Shown: piece by piece, positions 15,399 to 23,161 of the stretch
How the letters are laid out: each line of letters begins with the position of its first letter
How positions within the stretch are numbered: position 1 is the first letter of the stretch
Assembly: GCF_900156045.1 (NCBI RefSeq)
Contig: NZ_FTMX01000011.1
Span: 62,001-126,000, forward strand
Length of the DNA: 64,000 bases
Direction of reading: 5' to 3'
Origin: Peribacillus simplex
GTDB lineage: Bacteria > Bacillota > Bacilli > Bacillales > DSM-1321
Notes under the pieces: model-generated
The model's database searches: none
Seen by the model: the letters and a program-made list of their open reading frames with translations, nothing else
What the model was told of the DNA's origin: nothing
Position numbers and translations under genes: made by a program

Positions 15399-17192
15399 AT
15401 GAATGCGGTTACAATTGTCATAGGCTCCATTTGTATATTAATGATTGCCTACCGTTTATACGGGACATTCATAGCACTCAAAGTATTAAAACTCGATGAT
15501 TCGAAGCCGACTCCGGCCCATAAATTAGAAGATGGAAAAGATTATGTTCCAACAAATAAATGGGTGGCATTCGGCCACCATTTTGCAGCTATTGCAGCGG
15601 CTGGTCCTTTGGTGGGTCCGATCCTTGCTGCACAATTCGGCTATTTGCCAAGTTTATTATGGCTTTTAATCGGGGCTGTAATCGGGGGAGCCGTCCATGA
15701 TGCCGTCGTGCTTTTTGCGTCGATGCGGAAAGACGGCAAATCCCTTTCGGAAGTTGCAAAAGAAGAACTTGGACCTGTAGCAGGCTTCTGTACAGGACTC
15801 GCGATGCTTTTTATCATTACGATCACGATGGCGGGACTTTCAATGGTCGTTCTGCATGCTTTGGAAAATAATCCATGGGGGACGTTTGCAGTCGGGATCA
15901 CCATTCCCATCGCCATGGGAGTAGGGCTTTACCATAAAAAAACCGGCAATCTGAAAGGTGCGACCATCGTCGGTTTTGCGCTTATCATGGCCGCGATTTT
16001 ACTTGGTCCGAACATTCAAGGAACGGCACTTGGTGACTTATTGACACTCGAGGCGAGTACACTTGCCATCATTTTGCCGATCTATGCTTTCTTCGCTGCC
16101 GCATTGCCAGTTTGGCTGTTGCTGGCACCTCGTGATTACTTGAGTACATTTATGAAAATCGGTGTATTTGCCGCATTGATTATCGGTGTTTTCGTGGTGA
16201 ATCCAGAAATCCAGTTCCCTGCGTTTACCGAATTCATTAATGGCGGGGGCCCGATTGTAGCCGGACCCGTTTGGCCATTCATTTCAATAACCATCGCCTG
16301 TGGGGCGATTTCAGGATTTCATGCATTTGTCGGATCAGGCACAACTCCAAAGATGTTAAACCGTTGGAGTGATATCAAATCCGTCGGTTTCGGGGCGATG
16401 CTTGTGGAATGTGTCGTTGCCATCATGGCATTGATTGCTGCGGTTTCGCTGCAGCCAGGGGATTATTTTGCGATTAACTCCTCACCTGAAGTATTTCAAA
16501 CATTAGGTATGGAAACCGTACACCTTAACGAACTCAGTGAAGAAATCGGCATTAATCTGGAAGGAAGGACAGGCGGGGCAGTTACACTTGCTGTCGGCAT
16601 GACCTATATTTTTACCGAAATCCCCTTCTTTGACAAACTGGCTTCATTTTTCTTCCAATTCGTCATCATGTTCGAGGCGGTGTTCATATTGACCGCAATC
16701 GATTCAGGGACACGTGTTGCCCGTTACTTAATCCAGGACTTCTTCGGGGAGTTCTATAAACCATTAAAAAGGGTCGACTGGCTGCCGGGTAACATCTTTG
16801 CCAGCGCGTTAGCCTGCTTTATATGGGGATACCTGCTTTACTCTGGGGATATTAGTTCGATCTGGGCACTCTTTGGCGTATCCAACCAGCTCATGGCCTC
16901 AATTGGACTCATCATCGGTGCGACCGTCGTATTGAAAATTGCAGACAAACGCTGGTATATGTGGACATGCCTTGTACCCCTTGCCTATTTATATGTAACG
17001 GTTAATGTAGCAGGGTACTGGATGGTCAGAAACGTATACCTGAACCCGGACTCTGCAGGATTCAGCATCTTGAACGGAATATTATCGATCACCATGTTAA
17101 TCCTGGGCTTGATCATTCTGGTTGCCGCCTTGAAAAAATGGCGGGAGCTTTGGAAAATCCCTCAGGCAGAACTACTGAAAAGATCAGCATGA
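15399..17192 (+). CDS. cstA: CstA family carbon-starvation / pyruvate (peptide) transporter
   Basis: A 597-residue membrane protein with many helices. Start AVTIVIGSICILMIAYRLYG, then KWVAFGHHFAAIAAAGPLVGPILAAQFGYLPS, the CstA signature, plus GGAVHDAVVLFASMRKDGKS and AIDSGTRVARY. CstA proteins take up peptides or pyruvate; the adjacent LytST pair favours pyruvate, as for BtsT. The ATG at 15399 has RBS AGAGGGGG; an upstream in-frame TTG at 15354 lies over the cre region. A terminator follows at once, so it is monocistronic, 141 bases after lytT. Confidence 0.93.
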   Translation: MNAVTIVIGSICILMIAYRLYGTFIALKVLKLDDSKPTPAHKLEDGKDYVPTNKWVAFGHHFAAIAAAGPLVGPILAAQFGYLPSLLWLLIGAVIGGAVHDAVVLFASMRKDGKSLSEVAKEELGPVAGFCTGLAMLFIITITMAGLSMVVLHALENNPWGTFAVGITIPIAMGVGLYHKKTGNLKGATIVGFALIMAAILLGPNIQGTALGDLLTLEASTLAIILPIYAFFAAALPVWLLLAPRDYLSTFMKIGVFAALIIGVFVVNPEIQFPAFTEFINGGGPIVAGPVWPFISITIACGAISGFHAFVGSGTTPKMLNRWSDIKSVGFGAMLVECVVAIMALIAAVSLQPGDYFAINSSPEVFQTLGMETVHLNELSEEIGINLEGRTGGAVTLAVGMTYIFTEIPFFDKLASFFFQFVIMFEAVFILTAIDSGTRVARYLIQDFFGEFYKPLKRVDWLPGNIFASALACFIWGYLLYSGDISSIWALFGVSNQLMASIGLIIGATVVLKIADKRWYMWTCLVPLAYLYVTVNVAGYWMVRNVYLNPDSAGFSILNGILSITMLILGLIILVAALKKWRELWKIPQAELLKRSA

Positions 17193-17196
17193 ACAT

Positions 17197-17226
17197 AAAA
17201 ATCCGGGCGGAAACTGCCCGGATTTT
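17197..17226. terminator. Terminator after cstA
   Basis: Perfect hairpin AAAATCCGGGC / GCCCGGATTTT with loop GGAAACT. Confidence 0.85.
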
Positions 17227-17341
17227 CGTTCGTTGCGGCCCTCAATATCATTTTCCTTAAAATTAGACACAAAAACCTGAAAAAGGAAAGTATCAATAAC
17301 CCCAACTTTGTTAATGATAGCAAATGAGGAGGTGTGATAAG

Positions 17342-17497
17342 ATGGCAAAAGATGTTCTATGTGAAGTGAATAATTGTAAATATTGGGATTCTGGAAACAA
17401 ATGCAGTGCTGATGCTATTTATGTTGTAAGTCATAAAGGGAATCAAGCATCAAATAGCAAAGAAACGGATTGCAAAACATTTGATCCAGAAATTTAA
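17342..17497 (+). CDS. DUF1540 domain protein (51 aa)
   Basis: An ATG preceded by GAGGAGGTG encodes a small cysteine protein: CEVNNCKYWDSGNKCSADAI followed by ETDCKTFDPE. The C-x4-C-x8-C ... C spacing is that of DUF1540, a small probable metal-binding protein common in spore formers and often expressed in sporulation. Its function is not established. It has its own terminator (17506-17528). Confidence 0.85.
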   Translation: MAKDVLCEVNNCKYWDSGNKCSADAIYVVSHKGNQASNSKETDCKTFDPEI

Positions 17498-17505
17498 ATC
17501 ATCGG

Positions 17506-17535
17506 GGGTAACCATCAACTGGTTACCCTTCTTTC
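17506..17535 (+). terminator. Terminator after the DUF1540 gene
   Basis: GGGTAACC / GGTTACCC perfect stem, loop ATCAACT, then TTCTTTCTTTTT. Confidence 0.85.
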
Positions 17536-17615
17536 TTTTTATTATTGATAATAAAAATCATTTTCATTCAAGATTATAGAAATTCATTTCATTTTTCTTC
17601 ATGAAAAGGATATTT

Positions 17616-17938
17616 GGGCGATAAATACGAGAGTATGATCGATAAATTCGAAAGTTTGGGCGATATATTCAAAAGTTTGATCGATTTCCACGTGAAATCG
17701 GGCGAAATCCTCGAGAATTCACATATTACTCGTGAGTTTGAGCAAATTACTCGTGAATTTGAGCACATTACTCGTGAGTTTTGCTGTTTTACTCGTGAAT
17801 TCGTACATTACTCGTGAAATTGAGCACTTTACTCGTGAGTTTAAGCAATTTACTCGTGAAAATGGGCACTTTACTCGTGAATTCGAACATTACGTAAATT
17901 TAGCTGTTTTACTCGTGAATTAGAGCCTTTACTTTTGA
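17616..17938. repeat. 21-bp minisatellite, about 15 units of two subtypes
   Basis: Five units of a first subtype (GATCGATAAATTCGAAAGTTT and variants) start at 17616, 17637, 17658, 17679 and 17700, exactly 21 bases apart. Units built on ATTACTCGTGAATTTGAGCA follow. ACTCGTGA occurs at 17728, 17749, 17770, 17791, 17810, 17831, 17852, 17873 and 17911, with a decayed unit near 17892 and a last variant at 17931. Spacing is 21 except for two 19-base steps. Because 21 is divisible by three, the array is open in several frames (TREFEQI repeats), but no RBS or protein family supports translation. A three-unit relative is at 57768-57845. Confidence 0.85.
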
Positions 17939-18559
17939 AAGAGTCAGCCCATCACCGATCGGAATGAGCATGGATTCCAATTGAGGGTGTTTGGCAACTT
18001 TTTCATTGAATGCCTTCATGAATGCAGTGTGCCGTTCAGGTTTGGCATCCGGATTTGCGACACTGCCCCTTGCAAGTACGTTATCCATGACGATTAAAGC
18101 ACCCGGTTCCGCCAGCTTAATGCAATATTGCAGGTAATTTTCATAATTGTCCTTGTCGGCATCTATAAAGAAAAAATCAAATTTCTTGTTATCACGTACG
18201 AGTTTTTCAAGGCTTGGCAGAGCTGCTCCGGTCATATATGATACTTGATCGCCAAAGCCGGCTTTGGATAGATTGTGATAAGCTAACTTTGCGTATTCCT
18301 CCTTTAATTCAAGGGAGGTTAATTTTCCTTCGCTGCCGAATCCCCTGGCAAGGCAGATCCCGCTATAGCCCCCAAGAGCGCCTATTTCCAAAATATTTTT
18401 AGCTCCTGAAATGGATATGAGAATTGTAAGAAGTTTCCCAGATGAGGGGGATACCGATATGGACGGCATTCCGTTTTCTTGTATGGACGTTATGACTTCT
18501 TCCAAAAGGGCATCTTTGGTATAAAACAACGAATCGATATAACTGTTAATTTGTTTCAT
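17909..18559 (-). CDS. O-methyltransferase family 3 (class I SAM-dependent)
   Basis: A 216-residue COMT-type O-methyltransferase: YTKDALLEEV near the start, SPSSGKLLTILISISGAKNILEIGALGGYSGICLAR (motif I, about residues 38-72), FDFFFIDADKDNYENYL (metal-binding DAD region) and a VMDNVLARG block. It methylates catechol-like or unknown small substrates using a divalent metal. It overlaps the upstream His-rich gene by 14 bases. Its last nine codons (KVKALIHE and stop) come from the edge of the 21-bp repeat array, replacing the usual family C-terminus. Confidence 0.9.
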   Translation of the reverse strand: MKQINSYIDSLFYTKDALLEEVITSIQENGMPSISVSPSSGKLLTILISISGAKNILEIGALGGYSGICLARGFGSEGKLTSLELKEEYAKLAYHNLSKAGFGDQVSYMTGAALPSLEKLVRDNKKFDFFFIDADKDNYENYLQYCIKLAEPGALIVMDNVLARGSVANPDAKPERHTAFMKAFNEKVAKHPQLESMLIPIGDGLTLSKVKALIHE

Positions 18560-18881
18560 TCATTTCCATTCCTTTCTCACCGTTATCGGATGTTTCCTTT
18601 TCTTCACTTTTCTTATCGGCTGCTTCATTTTCTTGTATTTCAAATAATTGAATGAATTCGTTGATTAACATATCGATGGCTTTTAATTCACCGACTAAGA
18701 TTTGATTAATGGATTGAAACTCTGGTTTATCTAACTGTTCCTTAATGGTTGAACGTTTAACATTCATCATTTCTAAAAAAGCAAGGGCCCTTCCGCGGCG
18801 AAACGTTTTTGGGCCACGATGGTGTGAACCATGGTCTTTTCCTTTGTGATGGCCATCCCTTTTGAGTTTTTCATTTCTCAT
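18546..18881 (-). CDS. Hypothetical protein with His-rich N-terminus (111 aa)
   Basis: The ATG at 18881 has RBS AAGGAGGTTTTAAC; an upstream in-frame ATG lies inside the operator. The N-terminus is rich in His, Lys and Arg (HHKGKDHGSHHRG), followed by a helical core (RRGRALAFLEMMNVKRSTIK..LDKPEFQSINQIL..ELKAIDMLINEFIQLF) and an acidic tail. It resembles a small conserved Bacillus protein of unknown function that is sometimes misnamed a sugar kinase. It is co-transcribed with the O-methyltransferase. The basic N-terminus could bind metal or nucleic acid; this is speculation. Confidence 0.75.
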   Translation of the reverse strand: MRNEKLKRDGHHKGKDHGSHHRGPKTFRRGRALAFLEMMNVKRSTIKEQLDKPEFQSINQILVGELKAIDMLINEFIQLFEIQENEAADKKSEEKETSDNGEKGMEMNETN

Positions 18882-18898
18882 GTTAAAACCTCCTTCTG

Positions 18899-18963
18899 TG
18901 TATACATATGTATACATTTTTTTGTTCTGTGTTAAATGTATACATATGTATACAAAATGTCAA
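18899..18963 (-). promoter_or_regulatory. Promoter with two perfect 18-bp palindromes
   Basis: TGTATACATATGTATACA occurs at 18899-18916 and again at 18937-18954, 38 bases centre to centre. On the minus strand a consensus -35 TTGACA (18963-18958) is followed by a -10 inside or beside the distal palindrome, and the proximal palindrome lies between the start site and the RBS. This is a classic double repressor operator of the PadR/MarR/TetR size class. The repressor is not identified here. Confidence 0.7.
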
Positions 18964-19016
18964 CTGATAATAGAATGGAAAAATCAAAATGCAGTTTATA
19001 AAATAACAAAGATAAA

Positions 19017-19051
19017 AAAACAGATCACCATTCTAGCAGGTGATCTGTTTT
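19017..19051. terminator. Terminator of the marR-like gene
   Basis: AAAACAGATCACC / GGTGATCTGTTTT perfect 13-bp stem, loop ATTCTAGCA; T-rich on both strands. It ends the minus-strand gene that stops at 19051. Confidence 0.85.
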
Positions 19052-19503
19052 CATTTTTGAACTTTACTAAGTAAATCCAAAAGCTGCTGCTTTTCCGCCT
19101 CATTCAAGTTGGCAAACTGTGATGCTTGAAAATGCTCTTGTTTTGGAACAACTTCATGAAAAAATTCTTTTCCTTCCTCTGTCAATGAAAGGTATTTTGT
19201 TTTCCATTCCTGTTCCCGTTTAATCAATCCCAACTCTTCCATTTTCCTTAATAGTTGAGTGATATTGCCTTTTGTCACGAACAGCTTGTTTGCCAGTTCT
19301 TGCTGAGACAATCGTTCATGTGAACCCACTTGGACCAAGATATCGAATTGGGCTGCCGATAGATTCCATTTCTTTAAATGTTGATTGGATTCCCGGATAC
19401 TCTGGTTATATATTCTTGTTATTCGGAACCATAACATTAAACCTAGTCGTTCCTCATTAGTAGATGCGGAGGGATTCGTTGTGTTTTCTTTCATGAATGT
19501 CAC
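19051..19503 (-). CDS. MarR family transcriptional regulator
   Basis: A 150-residue winged-helix regulator: WNLSAAQFDILVQVGSHERLSQQELANKLFVTKGNITQLLRKMEELGLIKRE is the MarR helix-turn-helix region (about residues 45-98), followed by the wing (KTKYLSLTEEG). The long helices at both ends form the dimer. It stands alone between the O-methyltransferase operon and ltrA. It could be the repressor for the adjacent double palindrome, but nothing in the sequence proves this. Confidence 0.9.
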   Translation of the reverse strand: MTFMKENTTNPSASTNEERLGLMLWFRITRIYNQSIRESNQHLKKWNLSAAQFDILVQVGSHERLSQQELANKLFVTKGNITQLLRKMEELGLIKREQEWKTKYLSLTEEGKEFFHEVVPKQEHFQASQFANLNEAEKQQLLDLLSKVQK

Positions 19504-19583
19504 CTCATTCTTTCTTCGTCACAATCAGTTTATGAATAAACCAATATGGTGTCAAATGCAAAAAAATCCATCTTCAAATTAAA

Positions 19584-19614
19584 GAAACCAGTATTATCGA
19601 TTGATACTGGTTTC
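19584..19614 (-). terminator. Terminator of ltrA-like gene
   Basis: GAAACCAGTAT / ATACTGGTTTC perfect 11-bp stem with a 9-base loop; on the minus strand TTTCTTTAATTT follows. Confidence 0.7.
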
Positions 19615-19624
19615 GATTCCTTTA

Positions 19625-20716
19625 TTATGTGGTCGTTAGTTTAGCAAAGATGATAAAAAACAGTGTTAATTCGCCTATTATCACAATATTCGGTACCCCG
19701 ACAAACAAATTAAAAATAAAAAAGACTGCCAAAATCCCTAAAAATAATCCTAAATGATATATTTGCAACCGCTGATGCTTATGTCTATATTGGTGGAAAA
19801 CAAAAGTGGTTGAAATGAAATAGAGCAATACGGAACCAAAAACAAAATATAGGATAAATGAGTAATGGACCTCATGTAAAAACAATAATCTGATGGCTGC
19901 TGCAATCATGCTAATGGACATTAAAATAAACAGATGACCGTAAATGATGATTTGGCCGGAAGATTGTACAGACTTGTCGACCTTTTTCTCCATGTTATCG
20001 AAATATTGCCACCACATAGCTATTATCAGGGCAAATGAAATGATGGAAAAGGCTATCGAATCCCAATTTCCTTGTTTAGGTTGTATGACCGCAAGAGTGC
20101 TCACAAGAGCTTCCCCAAAGAGAATGATGGTGAATAGACCAAAGCGCTCCAACAAGTGGGCCGTATTTGTAGGAACCTTTTCCAAGCACTTTCTTCCAAG
20201 GATTGGGATGATGATATCGATCAGGATGCCCAAATACAGCACAGCATAGCGAAGCCAAGAATCAAAAAGGACGGAGAATAATGAAATGACGATCCCAACC
20301 CAAAAATACCTTCCCAAAAAGAGTGCTGCCTTTTTTCGAACTCCCTCTTCTATCCGCTGTACAACAAGATATTGGATGGCCGTCACGGCTCTTAAGCCAA
20401 TATAGCCAATTAAAAAAGAAAGATAATAATGATCAAAATCAACAGATAAGCTCGATGTCATAATTAGGACAAAAAACATTTGCAGTATCAAAAATAGCCG
20501 TTGATGAAATACATCCTTTCCAAACCGGTTAATAAATATGGTTTGCCCTACCCAAGCCCACCAGATAGGAATAAAAATCAACACGAACTTAAACAAATAC
20601 TCCAGATGGATATATCCATCTTCAACATGCAGTAAAACATGAGTGGCGCCCGCAACGGCCGCCACAAATAACAAATCATAAAAGAGCTCTAACCATGTAA
20701 CTTTCTTTTCATCCAT
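19625..20716 (-). CDS. LtrA family (low temperature requirement) membrane protein
   Basis: A 363-residue protein with about eleven helices: KKVTWLELFYDLLFVAAVAGATHVL at the start and LLERFGLFTIILFGEALV in the middle are the LtrA family signatures. The family was named for a Listeria gene needed at low temperature; its molecular role is unresolved. The ATG at 20716 has RBS GGGAGGAG; an upstream extension (from 20818) adds a hydrophilic stretch without an RBS and was rejected. Single gene. Confidence 0.88.
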   Translation of the reverse strand: MDEKKVTWLELFYDLLFVAAVAGATHVLLHVEDGYIHLEYLFKFVLIFIPIWWAWVGQTIFINRFGKDVFHQRLFLILQMFFVLIMTSSLSVDFDHYYLSFLIGYIGLRAVTAIQYLVVQRIEEGVRKKAALFLGRYFWVGIVISLFSVLFDSWLRYAVLYLGILIDIIIPILGRKCLEKVPTNTAHLLERFGLFTIILFGEALVSTLAVIQPKQGNWDSIAFSIISFALIIAMWWQYFDNMEKKVDKSVQSSGQIIIYGHLFILMSISMIAAAIRLLFLHEVHYSFILYFVFGSVLLYFISTTFVFHQYRHKHQRLQIYHLGLFLGILAVFFIFNLFVGVPNIVIIGELTLFFIIFAKLTTT

Positions 20717-20945
20717 TTCCGCACTCCTCCCAATCGCCTTATAGTTTATAGTATGTTGTAAATATTCAGAAAATGGAAGGGGGACTTTGGTACATGCAAT
20801 TTTTGAGTTCATGATCAATTTTAGGAAGTTCTTTTTACCCAGCTATTATGTTTTTCCATATTTAGTGATTAGGAATAACGTCACTTTTTTGCCGTTGGTA
20901 TATTATGGTACTATAGGAGATGATTTCAAAATGGGAGGGAAGTAG

Positions 20946-21506
20946 ATGACCAGAACCATCGGCCTTATTTGCGGCAGTTTACGGGAAAATTCTTATAATC
21001 GAATCATTGCTCAATCATTGACAGATATGGTTGATTCTTATCAATTTCGCTGGATCGAAATTAATGATCTTCCGTTGTTTAACGAAGACTTGGAAATAAG
21101 CGGCGTTCCAGAAGCAGTGACGTCATTTAAATCCGCCATTCAGGACGTTGACGGTATCATCATCGTAAGCCCAGAGTACAATTCCGGAATACCTGGCGTA
21201 TTAAAAAATGCATTGGACTGGGCATCAAGACCTCGGGAGTCCGCTGTACTTACCAAAAAACCAGTTGGCCTGATCGGAGCTACCCCTGGTGGAATGGGCA
21301 CTGCATTTGCTCAAATGCAAATCAGGCAAATACTGGAGGCCATGCAAGTTCATGTTCTTCCATTTCAAAAAATGCTGATATCGCAGGTACATAAAAAGAT
21401 TGATTCTGATCGTAAAGTGCTTACTGACGATCAAACGAAACGTTATCTCGAGCGTTATTTACAACAATTCATTCATTGGATCAATCACACTCCAGTACTA
21501 GATTAA
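20946..21506 (+). CDS. NADPH-dependent FMN reductase family protein
   Basis: A 186-residue flavodoxin-fold reductase: the FMN-phosphate loop IGLICGSLRENSYNRIIA (residues 5-22), the SPEYNSGIPGVLKNALDWASRP flavin-binding block and GATPGGMGT. The best analogy is the chromate/quinone/azo reductase group (YieF/ChrR, AzoR-like NADPH:FMN reductases), which use two-electron reduction to detoxify quinones. RBS GGGAGGGAAG. It lies upstream of a YcaC-like hydrolase that has its own promoter. Confidence 0.88.
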   Translation: MTRTIGLICGSLRENSYNRIIAQSLTDMVDSYQFRWIEINDLPLFNEDLEISGVPEAVTSFKSAIQDVDGIIIVSPEYNSGIPGVLKNALDWASRPRESAVLTKKPVGLIGATPGGMGTAFAQMQIRQILEAMQVHVLPFQKMLISQVHKKIDSDRKVLTDDQTKRYLERYLQQFIHWINHTPVLD

Positions 21507-21541
21507 TTAGCAATAATCAATGAATCTTACTATATATATGA

Positions 21542-21622
21542 TTGACAGGTTATAAGTTTATAGATAAACTTAAACAACAATCAGTTAAGTTGTAAACTGA
21601 TTGCAACCAACGAAGAGGTTGG
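21542..21622 (+). promoter_or_regulatory. Promoter with operator-like dyad and tandem hairpins
   Basis: TTGACA (21542-21547), a 17-base spacer, then TAAACT (21565-21570). The dyad TAAGTTTAT / ATAAACTTA (21553-21572) covers the spacer and -10, so it is a likely repressor site. Two more hairpins follow in the leader: CAATCAGTT / AACTGATTG (21578-21603) and CCAAC / GTTGG (21607-21622). It controls the YcaC-like gene. Confidence 0.6.
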
Positions 21623-21681
21623 GGGGATTTCCCTACATATGAACTTTCTTCGATAGCTTTAATAAAAGGGGGACTTTAAAA

Positions 21682-22320
21682 ATGTCTGATCTCTATTCTC
21701 GTATTTCCAAAGATGATGCTGCCGTTCTACTAGTGGATCATCAAACCGGTCTTATTTCAGGGCTAGTGCGTGATTATGGTGTTGATGAATTCAAGAATAA
21801 TGTTATGGCTCTTGCCAACACCGCTAAGTTTTTTGATTTGCCAGTCATTTTAACAACGAGCTTTGAAAACGGGCCAAACGGACCGCTCATGCAAGAATTG
21901 GAAGAACTATTTCCTCACGCACCAAAAATAGCTCGGCCTGGACAAATTAACGCATGGGATAATGAAGATTTTGTTAAAGCAATCGAAGAAACTGGAAAAA
22001 AACAACTAATCATCGCGGGCGTGGTTACGGATGTCTGCGTTGCTTTCCCGGCACTTTCCGCTTTGAACGCTGGTTATGAAGTATTCGCTGTCACGGATGC
22101 TTCTGGAACAGTCAGCAAACAGGTGGCTGATGCGGCTTTAGCGCGTATGGCCCATGGCGGTGTGCAGCTTATGAACTGGTTTAGCGTAGCGTGCGAATTA
22201 CAACGTGATTGGCGCAACGATGTCGAAGGTTTTGGTGCTTTACTTTCCAGCCAGCTTCCTGGTTATCAAAATATAATCGGAAGCTATAGGGGAGCTCAGC
22301 GCGATTTCAGCAAGATATAA
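21682..22320 (+). CDS. ycaC: Isochorismatase-like hydrolase, YcaC type
   Basis: A 212-residue cysteine-hydrolase-fold protein: catalytic Asp in AVLLVDHQTGL (about residues 14-24), Lys region near KKQLIIAGVVTDVCVAFPALSAL with nucleophile Cys in TDVCVAF (about 116-122), and MAHGGVQLMNWFSVACELQRDW near the end. YcaC-like members are hydrolases of unknown physiological substrate. RBS AAAGGGGGA. It has a separate promoter with an operator-like dyad, so it is probably induced by a stress or substrate. Confidence 0.88.
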   Translation: MSDLYSRISKDDAAVLLVDHQTGLISGLVRDYGVDEFKNNVMALANTAKFFDLPVILTTSFENGPNGPLMQELEELFPHAPKIARPGQINAWDNEDFVKAIEETGKKQLIIAGVVTDVCVAFPALSALNAGYEVFAVTDASGTVSKQVADAALARMAHGGVQLMNWFSVACELQRDWRNDVEGFGALLSSQLPGYQNIIGSYRGAQRDFSKI

Positions 22321-22351
22321 AGATAACTTTACTTGTGTCCTTATACAGAAC

Positions 22352-22390
22352 AAAAAGGTTTCGGAATGTTCTCATTCCGAAACCTTTTTA
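22352..22390 (+). terminator. Terminator after the YcaC-like gene
   Basis: AAAAAGGTTTCGGAAT / ATTCCGAAACCTTTTT perfect 16-bp stem with loop GTTCTC. Confidence 0.9.
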
Positions 22391-22395
22391 ATTTT

Positions 22396-22620
22396 GGCTC
22401 TTTTCGTAAAGATTGTTGTTTTTAAAAAGAAACGATTTAAGAAACGATTTAAGGTTGATTGGAGCGGAAGTGCGAGACTCCTGCGGGAGCAGCGGGACAG
22501 GTGAGACCCCACAGGCGTTTACGCCGAGGAGGCTCACCGCCCGCCCCGCGGAAAGCGAGCATCTGGAGGGGAAATCAACCACACCGCTTTACTTGGTAAA
22601 TAGCAACAAAGTATGCGAAT
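22396..22620 (+). mobile_element. MITE-like repeat element, copy C
   Basis: Starts GGCTCTTTTCGTAAAGATTG and runs to GCAACAAAGTATGCGAATAA. It differs from other copies by a tandem doubling of AAACGATTTAAG (around 22429-22452) and by loss of the last bases of the right terminal repeat. It abuts a truncated gene fragment on the right, so it, or the deletion at its edge, may have destroyed that gene. Confidence 0.72.
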
Positions 22621-22782
22621 AAGCAAGAAATATTGTTTGAAGGAACTAGCGAGGAGCTTCACTTTAATAGTGTTGAAAACGATAACTTCATCATTTCAAC
22701 AGTATCAGATGCAGAAGTAAAGATTAATAAATCAATAAATCATTTGGAAATTTATGGTGTGAATTTGTCTGAAGATGAATAA
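22621..22782 (+). pseudogene. C-terminal gene fragment, unknown family
   Basis: An open frame of 53 codons with no start or RBS enters straight from the repeat element and ends in TAA: LFEGTSEELHFNSVENDNFI ... INHLEIYGVNLSEDE. The composition is coding-like and AT-rich. It is the tail of a gene truncated at the element's right end. No family recognised. Confidence 0.45.
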
Positions 22783-22860
22783 ATAGAACTCTTTAATATG
22801 TTAATAATGAATATATTTCCGATAGTGAATACTTCGTCTCAGCAGAAAATGAGGTTATAG

Positions 22861-22995
22861 AAATGGCCTCAGCTAATGCCCGTTTTAAAAGATCCAGATA
22901 ACAACGGGCAGCGTGTTTATTATGGACATCAAGAAAGGCTGTTTGTTCAATTAAAGCGCCCTTTTATGGAAAAAATCATTGTAATTAAAGTTTAG
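22861..22995 (+). pseudogene. Second gene fragment, unknown family
   Basis: A short open frame reads VLKDPDNNGQRVYYGHQERL then FVQLKRPFMEKIIVIKV before TAG. It has no RBS, and stops lie upstream. It looks like a C-terminal remnant. Together with the preceding fragment it marks a decayed locus. Confidence 0.35.
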
Positions 22996-23026
22996 CTGGG
23001 GCACCTTATTGACAAAAGTCATAGAT

Positions 23027-23161
23027 TTATTTATTTTTATTTTCTAATTCCTCAACTCTCCTTTCCATGTTCTTTATTTCTTTGATTGAGTGAAGGGCGA
23101 GCCCTAAAGCTATTGTACCTAAAGTGAATGCTGGAAAAACAAAAATAGCAAACCATTCCAT
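23027..23161 (-). CDS. Small single-pass membrane protein (44 aa)
   Basis: The ATG at 23161 (minus strand) is preceded by GGGAGGTTATTAAAGG. The product is one hydrophobic helix (FAIFVFPAFTLGTIALGLAL) followed by a charged coiled-coil tail (IKEIKNMERRVEELENKNK). It has the same plan as the 47-aa protein at 4027 but no clear sequence identity. Family and role unknown. It is isolated between gene fragments and the PTS regulator. Confidence 0.65.
   Translation of the reverse strand: MEWFAIFVFPAFTLGTIALGLALHSIKEIKNMERRVEELENKNK

Noticed and set aside
17547..17565. Fur-box-like GATAATAAAAATCATTTTC
   Set aside because: It follows a terminator and has no gene downstream on either strand before the repeat array.
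17614..17923. Repetitive ORFs with TREFEQI units
   Set aside because: A 21-bp period keeps frames open by chance; no RBS, two 19-base steps shift the frame, and the units look like DNA repeats, not protein repeats.
17616..17938. CRISPR array
   Set aside because: Units are contiguous 21-mers without unique spacers, and no cas gene is present.
22396..22620. Insertion sequence with transposase
   Set aside because: No transposase ORF lies in or near any copy; the elements are too short to be autonomous.
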